A stretch of DNA of 64,000 bases from Phycisphaeraceae bacterium (GTDB taxonomy: Bacteria > Planctomycetota > Phycisphaerae > Phycisphaerales > Phycisphaeraceae): NCBI GenBank assembly GCA_020851735.1, contig JADZCD010000005.1:1-64000 (forward strand), read 5' to 3'. Positions 26,303 to 34,832 of this stretch are shown here, piece by piece (the first letter of the stretch is position 1; every line of letters starts with the position of its first letter). A program made the position numbers and the translations under genes. A model generated the notes under the pieces. That model had not been told where the DNA came from, searched no databases, and saw nothing but the letters and a program-made list of their open reading frames with translations.

Positions 26303-26421
26303 ATGATCCTGGCATGAAATTCGTGGTGACTGGTTACGTCATCGGCATCGTGCTGCTGTGGGGATATGCGCTCTGGCAGTGGTGGGTGCTGCGAAAATTG
26401 GCCGAGAAGGAGGAACGCTAG
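26299..26421 (+). CDS. ccmD: CcmD-like small membrane protein
   Basis: 40 residues, starting at GTG 26299, whose bases overlap the ccmC stop (GTGA). AAAGGAGA lies about 8 nt upstream, a strong ribosome site. There is a single TM helix (VVTGYVIGIVLLWGYALWQWW) followed by a charged tail ending KLAEKEER, the layout of CcmD, which stabilises the CcmABC complex. The family is too short and variable for a firm assignment from sequence alone; position and topology make it likely. It is the last gene of the ccm operon. Confidence 0.75.
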   Translation: MNDPGMKFVVTGYVIGIVLLWGYALWQWWVLRKLAEKEER

Positions 26422-26483
26422 GCGGATACCGGGGGGTGGCGTCCCGGTTTGGCGAATTGGGCGGGGCGGTTTGGTGATCGTGT

Positions 26484-27404
26484 TTACGCGGTGGCGCTGG
26501 GGGCTGAGCACTCTTTCTCGACTTGCTCAAGCAGGGCGGTGCGCAGACGGCGGGTGATCGGGCCGACCTGCCCGTCGGCGATGGTTTTCTTTTCGACTTT
26601 GGTCACGGGCAATAGCAGCCAGGAGGAGTTGGTCAGGAAGACTTCGTCGGCCTCCAACAGGTCGGAGATGGCGAGCATACGTTTTTCGATGGGGATGTTC
26701 AGGCTGCCGGCTAATTCCAGAATCGCCGCCCGGGTGACGCCCGGAAGGACGGGCGCGGGCAGGGAGCCGGCCGTCTCTTCGCCATGGGCGATGGGGGTAA
26801 GGAGTTGGCCGGCCTTGACCAGGAAGACGTTGCTGACGGCGCCGGAGGCTAAGTGCTGGGTGAGGTTGAGCCAGATGGCTTCGCCGGCGCCGACGGTGGC
26901 GGCCTGGCGGAGCGTGCGGAGGCGATGCCAGTAGTTAAGGGTCTTGTGGCCCACGGTGGGGTCGAATGGATTGGCGGCCGGCGGGGCGACCAGAACGGTG
27001 ATGCCGCGCTGGAAATAGGCTGGGTCGTATTCGGTGGGCGGGGTAGCGACGACCAGGACGGTCTGGGGGACCGGTTCCTGGACGGGGGGGTTTTTCTTGC
27101 CGGCGGACAGCAGGGACAGGCTGCCGGGGGTCAGCGTTAAGCGGACGCGGGCGTTCGGGAGGTTGTTGGCCGAGAGCGTTTGTGCCACAGCGTTCGCCAA
27201 GGCGGGCAGATCAAGCTGGGGGGCCAAGCCCAGCTCGCGGGCGCTTTGTTGGAGGCGATGGAGGTGGGCCTGGAGGCGAAAGACCTGCCCGCGATGGGCG
27301 AGCATGGTTTCAAAAAGGCCCACGGAATGCTGGAAACCAGCATCGTCAAAGGGGATACGAGCCTGGTCGGGGGGCAGGAGGCGGCCGTTATAGTAGATGA
27401 GCAT
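26484..27404 (-). CDS. Class IV aminotransferase (aminodeoxychorismate lyase / branched-chain type)
   Basis: 306 residues of the fold-type IV PLP family. The PLP lysine is K154 in GHKTLNYW. Other family marks are [16 protein letters not shown] at the N terminus, [23 protein letters not shown] and [20 protein letters not shown]. The family includes PabC (folate synthesis), IlvE and D-amino acid transaminase; the short length and GLFETM segment favour PabC-like, but the KTLNY lysine motif is also usual in the aminotransferases, so I give no symbol. The ATG at 27404 has AGGT about 6 nt upstream; the open frame extends further but carries no homology. It converges on ccmD. Confidence 0.85.
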   Translation of the reverse strand: MLIYYNGRLLPPDQARIPFDDAGFQHSVGLFETMLAHRGQVFRLQAHLHRLQQSARELGLAPQLDLPALANAVAQTLSANNLPNARVRLTLTPGSLSLLSAGKKNPPVQEPVPQTVLVVATPPTEYDPAYFQRGITVLVAPPAANPFDPTVGHKTLNYWHRLRTLRQAATVGAGEAIWLNLTQHLASGAVSNVFLVKAGQLLTPIAHGEETAGSLPAPVLPGVTRAAILELAGSLNIPIEKRMLAISDLLEADEVFLTNSSWLLLPVTKVEKKTIADGQVGPITRRLRTALLEQVEKECSAPSATA

Positions 27405-27458
27405 GGGAACCTGTCGATTAAGAGGGCATGGGGGTAAAAGGGCCTTTGGGGGGCTGCC

Positions 27459-27486
27459 TTGTGGGACGTTGGGCAATGATTATAAT
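27459..27486 (+). promoter_or_regulatory. Candidate rpmE promoter
   Basis: TTGTGG at 27459-27464 and a perfect TATAAT at 27481-27486, spacer 16 nt; the -10 is preceded by TGAT. The predicted start is about 40 nt before rpmE. Confidence 0.6.
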
Positions 27487-27531
27487 GTGGGGCTCCCTTT
27501 TGAACCGGCTGAATGCTGGAATGAGGCAGTG

Positions 27532-27756
27532 ATGAAACCGGACATCCACCCTAAATACGTCGAATGCAAGGTGGTTTGCGCCTGCGGCAACCAATTTACC
27601 ACCCACAGCACGGTGCCGAAGCTGCACGTGGACTTGTGCAACAAGTGCCACCCGTTCTTCACCGGCAAGCAGAAGTTCGTGGATACGGCTGGGCGGGTGG
27701 AGAAGTTCCAGCGGAAGTTCGGCGGGTCGTATTTCTCAAGCAAGAAAAAGGGTTAG
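27532..27756 (+). CDS. rpmE: 50S ribosomal protein L31
   Basis: 74 residues. It is the zinc-binding (C+) form of L31: cysteines in VVCACGNQF and LCNKCHPFF form the zinc site. It starts MKPDIHPKY, typical of the family, at the ATG at 27532. Upstream is a consensus-like promoter and downstream a clear terminator, so it can be expressed alone. prfA follows, an order common in bacteria. Confidence 0.96.
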   Translation: MKPDIHPKYVECKVVCACGNQFTTHSTVPKLHVDLCNKCHPFFTGKQKFVDTAGRVEKFQRKFGGSYFSSKKKG

Positions 27757-27775
27757 TGACGCTAAGCCCGTGACG

Positions 27776-27806
27776 ACCGCGGCGTTTTTTGACGCTGCGG
27801 TTTTTT
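27776..27806 (+). terminator. Intrinsic terminator after rpmE
   Basis: Arms ACCGCGGCG (27776-27784) and CGCTGCGGT (27793-27801), 9 bp with one G-U, are followed by six T. Placed 20 bp after the rpmE stop. Confidence 0.8.
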
Positions 27807-27927
27807 CTGCGCCCAGATCCAGGCACGCGTGTTGAGAAACGGGGGGGATGACGGCGGGAAGTCGCTTCCGGGCGCGGGAGTGTCCGCGTCGGGGACGACG
27901 CGGCTCACAAAAGGCGGGGGAACAGGT

Positions 27928-29022
27928 ATGAGGCAAGAGGTTAAAGAGACTGTGTTGGGCAAGCTGAAGGCTCTGGCGGAGCAATTCGCCGAGCTTGAGA
28001 GGCAATTGTCCGACCCGGCGGTGGTGTCGGACCATCAGAAGGTGCGGAGCTTGGGGATCAAGCGGGCGGCTTTGGAGGGAATGGTGGGGCGGTACCTGCG
28101 TTACGAACGGCTGGGCCGACAGATCGCCGAACACAAGCAGATCGTGGCCGAGGGAGCCAAAGGGGGCGACACGGAGCTGGCAGCCATGGCGGCCGGGGAA
28201 TTGCCGGGCATGGAGCTGGAGGCCCAGAAGATTCTGGACACGATCGCGGACGACCTGGTGACGGCCGACGACCGGGCGGTGGGGGCGGTGATACTGGAAA
28301 TCCGCGCGGCGGCCGGCGGCGACGAAGCGGGCTTGTGGGCCGGCGACGTGTTCCAGATGTACCAGCGTTACGCGACCCGGCGGGGCTGGAAGCTGGAGGT
28401 GATGGAATTCTCGGCCGGCGAACAGGGAGGCATGCGCCAGGTGGTGACGACGGTGGAGGGGCCGGGAGTCTGGCAGGGCTTGGGATACGAAGGCGGCGTG
28501 CATTGCGTTAAGCGCGTGCCGGCCACCGAGGCCCAGGGGCGGGTGCATACGTCCACCGCGACGGTGGCGGTGCTGCCGGAGCCTGAGGAACTGGAAATAG
28601 AGATCCCCGAGTCGGACGTGAAGATGGACATCACCACCGCCCAGGGGCCCGGCGGGCAGAACGTCAACAAGGTGGCCACGGCGGTGAAGATGGTGCACAT
28701 CCCCACGGGGATTGAGGTGCGCATGCAGGAATCCAAGAGCCAGCAGCAGAACCGGGTGAAGGCCTGGCAATTGATGCGGGCCCGGGTTTACGACTATTAC
28801 CAGCGGCAGAAACAGGCCGAGCGACGGCAGGAGCGGTCGGCGATGATCGGCAGCGGCGAGCGCAGCGAACGCATTCGCACCTACCGCTGGAAGGAAAACA
28901 TCGTGGTGGACCACCGGCTTAACGCTTCGTTTAACTTAGGAAAAGTGTTGCAGGGCGAGCTGGAAGAGATGGTGTCGGCGCTGGTGTCCCAGGACAAGGC
29001 GCAACGATTGGCCGCGCTGTGA
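27928..29022 (+). CDS. prfA: Peptide chain release factor 1
   Basis: 364 residues. RF1 ends translation at UAA and UAG. The GGQ motif that triggers peptide release is in GPGGQNVNK. The stop-codon-reading tripeptide is PAT in KRVPATEAQGRVHT, which marks RF1 rather than RF2 (SPF). There is no programmed frameshift. The ATG at 27928 has AACAGGT just upstream; earlier in-frame codons have no similarity. prmC does not follow; rocD is next after 111 bp. Confidence 0.96.
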   Translation: MRQEVKETVLGKLKALAEQFAELERQLSDPAVVSDHQKVRSLGIKRAALEGMVGRYLRYERLGRQIAEHKQIVAEGAKGGDTELAAMAAGELPGMELEAQKILDTIADDLVTADDRAVGAVILEIRAAAGGDEAGLWAGDVFQMYQRYATRRGWKLEVMEFSAGEQGGMRQVVTTVEGPGVWQGLGYEGGVHCVKRVPATEAQGRVHTSTATVAVLPEPEELEIEIPESDVKMDITTAQGPGGQNVNKVATAVKMVHIPTGIEVRMQESKSQQQNRVKAWQLMRARVYDYYQRQKQAERRQERSAMIGSGERSERIRTYRWKENIVVDHRLNASFNLGKVLQGELEEMVSALVSQDKAQRLAAL

Positions 29023-29133
29023 CGGACCTGTGGCATACGCCTGGAAGTCGGTATCGGAAAAACAACCAAACAACGACCAAGGGCCGGGCCGATATAGAGC
29101 GATAGAAAGCAAACGACAAGGAGTAAGAAGGAT

Positions 29134-30393
29134 ATGCACAAGTCAGCTGCCATGTCGGTGATCGAAGCGATGCTCAAGAACCAGGAGCGCTTGACCACCA
29201 GCCACTACATCGCCCTGGAGGATGAGTTTGGGGCTAAGAACTACAAGCCGCTGGACGTGGTGCTGGCCCGGGGGCAGGGGATCTGGGTGTGGGACGTGGA
29301 AGGCAACAAATACCTGGACTGCCTGTCGGCTTACTCGGCGGTGAACCAGGGACACTGCCACCCCAAAATCGTGGCCACGATGATCGCGCAGGCTCAGAAG
29401 CTGACGCTGACCTCGCGGGCGTTTCGCAACGATCAATTGGGGTTGTTCTATAAGGAAATCTGCGAACTGACCGATTCGCACATGGTCCTGCCGATGAACA
29501 GCGGCGCCGAGGCGGTGGAATCGGTGCTTAAGGCGGTGCGCAAGTGGGGGTATCGGGTCAAGGGCGTGCCCGAAGGCCAGGCGGAGATCATCGTTTGTGA
29601 GAACAACTTCCACGGGCGGACGGTCACGATCGTGGGGTTCAGTTCCGAGGCCCAATATCGCGACGGCTACGCGCCATTCACGCCGGGATTCATCCGCGTG
29701 CCCTTCGGCGATGCCGAGGCGATGGAAAAAGCCATCACGCCGCGCACGGTGGCGGTGCTCGTGGAGCCGATCCAGGGCGAAGGGGGCATTATCGTGCCGC
29801 CGGCGGATTATCTGGCCACGGTACGGCGGATGTGCGATCGGGAAGGCATCATCATGGTGACCGACGAGATCCAGACCGGCTTGGGCCGGACGGGCCGGAT
29901 GCTGGCGGAGGAACACTACGGCGTGCAGGCGGACGTGACCTTGATCGGCAAGGCGCTGTCGGGCGGGGTGTATCCCATCTCGGCGGTGCTGTCGAACAAA
30001 GAAGTGCTGGGCGTGTTCCACCCCGGCGACCACGGCAGCACGTACGGCGGCAACCCGCTGGCGTGCGCGGTGGCCAGGACGGCGATGCGGGTGCTGGTGG
30101 AAGAAGGCATGATCGAAAATGCCGATCGCGTCGGCGGATATTTCCTTGAGCAATTGCGCGGCATCAAATCGTCGGTCGTCAAGGAAGTTCGCGGCCGGGG
30201 TCTGTTGATCGGCCTGGAGCTCGTGCCGCAGGCTGGCGGAGCCCGGCGGTTCTGCGAGGCGCTGCGGACCAAGGGCCTGCTCTGCAAAGAGACGCACGAT
30301 CACGTGATCCGCTTCGCCCCGCCACTGATCATCCAACGCCCGGAAGTGGATTGGGCCCTGGAACGAATCGCCGACGTCCTAAAAACCAACTAA
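29134..30393 (+). CDS. rocD: Ornithine aminotransferase
   Basis: 419 residues, class III PLP aminotransferase. It turns ornithine and 2-oxoglutarate into glutamate semialdehyde and glutamate (arginine/ornithine catabolism or proline synthesis). Motifs: [19 protein letters not shown] at the N terminus as in [38 protein letters not shown] and PLP Lys273 in [19 protein letters not shown] precedes the ATG closely. The [10 protein letters not shown] and LSGGVYP patterns favour OAT over acetylornithine or GABA aminotransferases. Downstream is a repeat-rich spacer. Confidence 0.93.
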   Translation: MHKSAAMSVIEAMLKNQERLTTSHYIALEDEFGAKNYKPLDVVLARGQGIWVWDVEGNKYLDCLSAYSAVNQGHCHPKIVATMIAQAQKLTLTSRAFRNDQLGLFYKEICELTDSHMVLPMNSGAEAVESVLKAVRKWGYRVKGVPEGQAEIIVCENNFHGRTVTIVGFSSEAQYRDGYAPFTPGFIRVPFGDAEAMEKAITPRTVAVLVEPIQGEGGIIVPPADYLATVRRMCDREGIIMVTDEIQTGLGRTGRMLAEEHYGVQADVTLIGKALSGGVYPISAVLSNKEVLGVFHPGDHGSTYGGNPLACAVARTAMRVLVEEGMIENADRVGGYFLEQLRGIKSSVVKEVRGRGLLIGLELVPQAGGARRFCEALRTKGLLCKETHDHVIRFAPPLIIQRPEVDWALERIADVLKTN

Positions 30394-30749
30394 CACCCCC
30401 CCCGGAAGTTCCCCCGGAAGTTCCCCCGGAAGTAAAACCACCGGAGGTTGAAACCACGCTCCTGGAATTGTCCCGGGTGTTCCCCTGGAAGTTCCCCCGG
30501 AAGTGCCCCGCCCCAGGGAGGGTCTTAATCGGGTGCCACACAGCAGGCCGAAGGGTGCTGTGTGCCGAGTTCTTTTGCCCCGAAAGTTCTTTGCGGATGG
30601 GTGCCCTGGAAGCATCTCTAAATAAGCATGCGGGCAAAGGCTGCGATCGCCCCCTCTTCCCTGGGCAGTAAGCGCAGCCTAAGGCAGGCCTTACCGCCGC
30701 GGCCAGTGTTGTAGAGCCAAGGGGCGAAGACCCGATAACGTATAGACAG
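30394..30749. repeat. Intergenic repeat block: CCCCCGGAA array and AHSTLR hairpin (copy 2)
   Basis: On the minus strand this region reads as in ccmF: a hairpin CACACAGCA/TGCTGTGTG (plus-strand 30537-30564), then GGCACCC, a spacer and TTCCGGGGG units (plus-strand CCCCCGGAA at about 30400-30433 and 30496-30512). The hairpin still translates as AHSTLRPAVWHP in the same frame as the genic copies, although no gene is supported here. From 30640 to 30749 the sequence is the leader of the next gene; no clear promoter was found. Confidence 0.8.
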
Positions 30750-33734
30750 ATGAGCAGGCGGCTCGTGTTGCTGTTGTGGTTTGCGCTGTCTGGGCTGACG
30801 GCTGAAGTTGTGGTTTGCGCCCAGACGCCCAGCCCGGAAAGTCACCCGGCGGTCGGGCCCGCGGCTTTGCCATCCTTGGCGGTCACGGGCGAGGGGACGG
30901 GTGGCGGAACTGGAGCCTTACCCGCCCGTGCGGATGTGCCGGCGGGCTGGCGGCTGATCCAAGCATTTGATTTTGAGGAAAAGTCGCGCGGCAATTACGA
31001 AGACCTGCCGCAAAACTGGTACGTCATGGGCCGGCCTCCGGATACGCTTGAGCCCAACTTCATGCTCCAGCCTCTGCACGTGGCCCTGGTGAACCAGGGG
31101 GGATTTCCCGCCTATGCCGTGGCTCGTATTGAAGATCAGGCGAAGGTCAGCGGCAAGGAAAGTTTCTACCTGGGCGTCAATGGCGGCAGTGCGGGCGCCT
31201 TTCTGGAAATCGGGGCGATTCCCGCCGTGCCCGACAGCGATTACCACGTGATGGTGTGGGTGAAGACCAAGGAATTACGCTACGCCCGGGCGCGCCTGGT
31301 GGCGTACCTGGTGGACGACCATGGCCAGAAGATCGAAGGCAGCCCGGTGGTGGTCCAGGCCCCGCAGCGGGAGGGCGAATGGCAGGCTTTAGGGGCCAGA
31401 ATACTCGGCGATTATCCCCATGCGGCATGGATCGGCCTGCAACTGGAGGTGGCCCAGCCGCAGAAGCCGGCGCACTCAGCCTTGGGCGGGCACGAGGTGC
31501 TGTATCAGGATGTGCGCGGGGGGGCGTGGTTTGACGACGTGGCGGTGTGGCAAGTGCCGCGAATCATGGTCGGCACGCAAAGCCCGGTGAACGTGATCCA
31601 CAAGCCGGACGTGCCGCGATTGGAAGTGCTGGTGCGCGATCTGACGGGCCAGGCGGTGGAGGCCCGGCTGCGGGTGTATGACCACGCCGGACAACTGGTC
31701 GATCAGACGCAGCGTCCCTTAGGGGAAAGCCGCTCGGGCAAATGGTGGTGGCAACCGCGCCTAAAACGCCTGGGTTGGTATCTGGTGGAGTTAAGCCTTC
31801 ACCACGACAAGGCCACGGGCTTGCGCCCGCCAGCGCGTGGATTGGCTTCCGGGGGCGGTGCGGCTTCCGGGGGCGGGGGTGGGCGGAACATTGAAAACGA
31901 ACACGTTGAATCCAGCGGGGAAGCGTTCTGGGACAACGTGACGGTAGAGATAGCTGCGCAGGACGAGGACAGCGTTCTAGAGAAGGTTTACGGCTCGGTT
32001 CTCTGGCTGGGCACGGACAAGGAGGATTGGCACGACGAGCGTGTGCGCTACGTGCTGGACGCCCAGGGGCGGGCGATGCAGGAAATCCAGCTGTTGCCCG
32101 AGCTGCTGGACGCGCTGCAGATGCACGCGGCGGTGATCAGCTGCTGGCAGCCGGACACCACGCTGGAAAACCTCGAGGCGTCGTTGGCGGCCCTGGATCA
32201 GATCTTAAGCAAGCTGGACAAGCAGGACAGCGAAGTGACGTTGAGCCTGGCTCCCGTGCCGACGCTCTTGGCCGAGGCGGTCAAGGTGGACGCGGGCGGG
32301 CCGATGTGGCTGTTCTCACGCCCGCAGGACTTGTGGGCGGGCTATGTGGCGCCGGTGTTGATCAGCCAGGGCCAGCGGGTGAAGCGCTGGCAGTTGGGTG
32401 CTCCCAATCAGGCCAGCGGTTTTTATTCCAGCGATCTGCCCAGCCTGCTGGCCCACGTGGATAAATCGCTGCGTGAATTAGTGCCGGGCCCGAAGGTGGT
32501 GCTGCCGTGGCAGCTGTCGCAATCGCGGCGGAAGGACGTGGGGCTGGACGTGGGCTACGCCATGGACGTGCCGACGTCCATTTTGCCGCAGCACATCGGG
32601 GAAAACCTCAGCGATTGGGTGGGCAAGGACGGCGTGGACGACCTGGTGTTGTATCTGCGGACGCGGCGGGCGGGGCAGATGTCGCATCCCCGGCGGATCG
32701 ACGACCTGGTGCGAAGGATGCTCTACGTCTGGCAGACGGAGCCAAAGAACATGGCCCTGCGGGCGCCCTGGACCGTGGGGGCGGATCGGCGGACGCAACT
32801 GATGCCCGATCCCCTGGCGGGGGTGTTCGCCACGGTGGGCAAGATTCTGGCCGGGCGGCGCTACGTGGATCGCCTGCCCTTAAGTGAGGGCGCGGTGGGG
32901 ATGATTTTCTATGGCCCGCGCGGCGGACTGGTGGCGGCCTGGAATGAGTCGGCTGACCCGGCCCGGGCGGTGCTGGACGCGTACTTGGGCGACAAAGTGG
33001 AGATGGTGGACGTCTGGGGCAATCGTCAGCCGGTGCCGATGGTCAACGGGCAGCACCAGTTGGTCTTAACGTCCACGCCGGTGTTCATCGAAGGGGTGAA
33101 TCCGGAATTGGCGGCGTTCCGGGCGGCGTTTCGCGTGGAGCCAGCCATGATCTGGTCGACGCGCGAGCCGCATCCGCGCGCGATTCAGATTTTCAACCCC
33201 TGGCCGCGGACGATCAGCGGGAAGTTTCTGATTCTTGAGCCGACCAACTGGGACATTCAGCCGCGGCGGATGAGCTTTTCGATTCCCTCGGGCAAAACGG
33301 TGGCGATTCCGGTGTCGATGTCGTTCCCGATTTCGGAACTGGGCGGCACGAAGATGCTCCAGGCCCGTTTTGAATTCGTGGCGGATCGGCCTTACGACGT
33401 GAACCTGACGGCCCCGATGGAAGTGGGCCTGCCTTACTTAGAGTGGGACGCGCTTTTGACGCTGGAGGAAACGCCGGACGGGAAAGTGGACGCGGTGGTG
33501 ACGCAGGTGGTCAAGAACAAGGGGGACAAGCCGCTGGACCTGTTCGCCTTCGCCACCATGCCGGAGTTCACGCGGCAGGAGCAGACGATCTCGCAGTTGA
33601 TGCCCAATCAGTCGACGATCCGGGTGTTTCGCTTTTCGGACGTGGGCAAGCTGGTGGGGCAGGAGCGCATCCGCGTGGGCATCCGCGAAGCCAACGGCCC
33701 GGCGCTGCTGAACAAGATGCTGCCGCTGTATTGA
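30750..33734 (+). CDS. Large exported protein of unknown function
   Basis: 994 residues. A signal peptide is visible (MSRRLVLLLWFALSGLTAEVVVCAQ), so it is exported or periplasmic. The next domain (residues ~60-280) looks like a carbohydrate-binding jelly roll (AFDFEEKSRGNYEDLPQNWY..., AGAFLEIGAIPAVPDSDYHVMVWVKTKELRYARARLVAYL, WFDDVAVWQVP). A middle alpha/beta region (~420-720) and a beta-rich C terminus (~790-990, with GNP-like immunoglobulin features) follow. Residues ~362-381 are Gly/Ser-rich and encoded by TTCCGGGGG units. I do not recognise the full architecture; a role in polysaccharide handling is only a guess from the first domain. No downstream partner on the same strand. Confidence 0.75.
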   Translation: MSRRLVLLLWFALSGLTAEVVVCAQTPSPESHPAVGPAALPSLAVTGEGTGGGTGALPARADVPAGWRLIQAFDFEEKSRGNYEDLPQNWYVMGRPPDTLEPNFMLQPLHVALVNQGGFPAYAVARIEDQAKVSGKESFYLGVNGGSAGAFLEIGAIPAVPDSDYHVMVWVKTKELRYARARLVAYLVDDHGQKIEGSPVVVQAPQREGEWQALGARILGDYPHAAWIGLQLEVAQPQKPAHSALGGHEVLYQDVRGGAWFDDVAVWQVPRIMVGTQSPVNVIHKPDVPRLEVLVRDLTGQAVEARLRVYDHAGQLVDQTQRPLGESRSGKWWWQPRLKRLGWYLVELSLHHDKATGLRPPARGLASGGGAASGGGGGRNIENEHVESSGEAFWDNVTVEIAAQDEDSVLEKVYGSVLWLGTDKEDWHDERVRYVLDAQGRAMQEIQLLPELLDALQMHAAVISCWQPDTTLENLEASLAALDQILSKLDKQDSEVTLSLAPVPTLLAEAVKVDAGGPMWLFSRPQDLWAGYVAPVLISQGQRVKRWQLGAPNQASGFYSSDLPSLLAHVDKSLRELVPGPKVVLPWQLSQSRRKDVGLDVGYAMDVPTSILPQHIGENLSDWVGKDGVDDLVLYLRTRRAGQMSHPRRIDDLVRRMLYVWQTEPKNMALRAPWTVGADRRTQLMPDPLAGVFATVGKILAGRRYVDRLPLSEGAVGMIFYGPRGGLVAAWNESADPARAVLDAYLGDKVEMVDVWGNRQPVPMVNGQHQLVLTSTPVFIEGVNPELAAFRAAFRVEPAMIWSTREPHPRAIQIFNPWPRTISGKFLILEPTNWDIQPRRMSFSIPSGKTVAIPVSMSFPISELGGTKMLQARFEFVADRPYDVNLTAPMEVGLPYLEWDALLTLEETPDGKVDAVVTQVVKNKGDKPLDLFAFATMPEFTRQEQTISQLMPNQSTIRVFRFSDVGKLVGQERIRVGIREANGPALLNKMLPLY
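31847..31879 (+). repeat. TTCCGGGGG pair inside the 994-aa gene
   Basis: Two units 18 nt apart are read in frame as ASGGGAASGGGGG. Confidence 0.75.
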
Positions 33735-33803
33735 CGCTTGTGCCGTAATGGCCGTCAATATAATTGCTTATATATTTTTCGGATTATTTTCCACATATTT
33801 TTC

Positions 33804-33832
33804 TTGACAATCTACTTTTTATAGCCGATAGT
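33804..33832 (+). promoter_or_regulatory. Promoter of the small RNA candidate
   Basis: A perfect TTGACA (33804-33809) and GATAGT (33827-33832) are separated by 17 nt. The predicted start, about 33839, coincides with the first base of the RNA's outer stem. Confidence 0.5.
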
Positions 33833-33838
33833 TTATAT

Positions 33839-33895
33839 GGAGACTCGGCCTCGGGGCTGCTTTCGGGTGGCTCCAAAGGCATTGTCTCCTTTTTT
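33839..33895 (+). ncRNA. Small structured RNA candidate next to DUF3800 gene
   Basis: 57 nt. The outer stem GGAGAC (33839-33844) pairs with GTCTCC (33884-33889), followed directly by six T (33890-33895), an intrinsic terminator. Inside, GCC (848-850) can pair with GGC (878-880), and GGGGCTGC (853-860) with the complementary segment ending GGCTCC (867-874), with three G-U pairs. A TTGACA promoter lies at the right distance. The RNA ends 6 bp from the stop of a DUF3800 gene on the other strand. Published comparative genomics reported several DUF3800 RNA motifs of this kind beside DUF3800 genes. Whether this one belongs to them is inference; no covariance search was done. Confidence 0.55.
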
Positions 33896-33901
33896 ATGCG
33901 C

Positions 33902-34777
33902 TTATCTTGCTGTGTAGGGATCGGGCACGTAAACGATTCCGTAGATCGGATAAACGCTTCCATTCTTGCAGGTGTCGCCACGGAATTGGAGTTGATCTAG
34001 CCACGGCCTGAATTCTGAGGCGATTTCTTCTCTAATGCACGCGTTCATCCGCCCGGCTAACCGAAACCCCCAGTTAACGCAATAGATCGCCAAGTCTGCC
34101 GCTTGGACAGGATATGTCATATCTGAGGAGACAAAAAAAGGCGTCGGCACGATCCAAACCGACCGATGACGTCCCGTCTGCGTCTTTGAAAAATAACTTT
34201 CGAGCCTGCGCACAAATCGCCGATCAGATGTTTTTTCTATTTCGTCCATGACAAGTAAGCCATGCTGCTTTTCACTTTCAAGAAAACAAAAAAACCGCTC
34301 CAACAGGAACACTTGATCCTTTCGCAAAAACTCCTCGGCCTCATATGTGGTTGGCCGAACCACATCTTTTGGAATCGCGGCCGCGAATAATTTCGCTTTA
34401 TGATCCCGAAGTAATTGAAAGACTCCATGGGCCATCTCAATACAAGCCTGACCGTAGGCCGTGAACTCGTCTATTGTCGGGGGTTTCTTTTCGAGTCCCT
34501 TATTCAGGAAACTTCGGCAGTTCTTACATCGCTCCTCATCTGACATTTTCGGTTTTTGCGCTGCCCACTTAAATCGGTCTTTGTCCAGAAGCTTGCACCC
34601 TTTGATTTCTATTCGAAATTGGTGCAATGTTGCCCCAAACGCCGCCAACTCCAGACGTTGTACTCCTTGCACGAATGGCCACAGCTCGCCAGCGTGAAGT
34701 GCAATTCCCCCGCGCACTTCATAGGGCATCGTCGTGTGGTCGTGGCCGCTTTCGTCAAGAAATAGTAACCAACTCAT
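33902..34777 (-). CDS. DUF3800 domain protein
   Basis: 291 residues. The DUF3800 hallmark FLDESG is at residues 6-11, with further acidic residues in LLVMDEIEK and in PVQAADLAIY near the C terminus, consistent with the RNase H-like fold proposed for the family. A four-Cys/His group around EERCKNCRSFL may be a family insertion. Its base composition is clearly lower in GC than the flanking genes, suggesting horizontal acquisition. AAGGTGAGG precedes the ATG. The 3' end faces a small structured RNA candidate on the opposite strand. DUF3800 genes are often in phages and mobile or defence regions; the function is not established. Confidence 0.9.
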   Translation of the reverse strand: MSWLLFLDESGHDHTTMPYEVRGGIALHAGELWPFVQGVQRLELAAFGATLHQFRIEIKGCKLLDKDRFKWAAQKPKMSDEERCKNCRSFLNKGLEKKPPTIDEFTAYGQACIEMAHGVFQLLRDHKAKLFAAAIPKDVVRPTTYEAEEFLRKDQVFLLERFFCFLESEKQHGLLVMDEIEKTSDRRFVRRLESYFSKTQTGRHRSVWIVPTPFFVSSDMTYPVQAADLAIYCVNWGFRLAGRMNACIREEIASEFRPWLDQLQFRGDTCKNGSVYPIYGIVYVPDPYTAR

Positions 34778-34832
34778 CCCCTCACCTTTTCAAAAATCAA
34801 TAATAAGGGCCTTAAGCTCGCACGTGGCTGAA

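Noticed and set aside
30329-30637. Minus-strand frame containing the AHSTLRPAVWHP peptide
   Set aside because: It runs through repeats and into the antisense of rocD. The peptide is part of the repeat family, not evidence of a gene.
33764-34000. 78-codon plus-strand frame over the small RNA region
   Set aside because: No ribosome site or family. It overlaps the DUF3800 gene end and the RNA candidate, and the sequence is better explained by structure.
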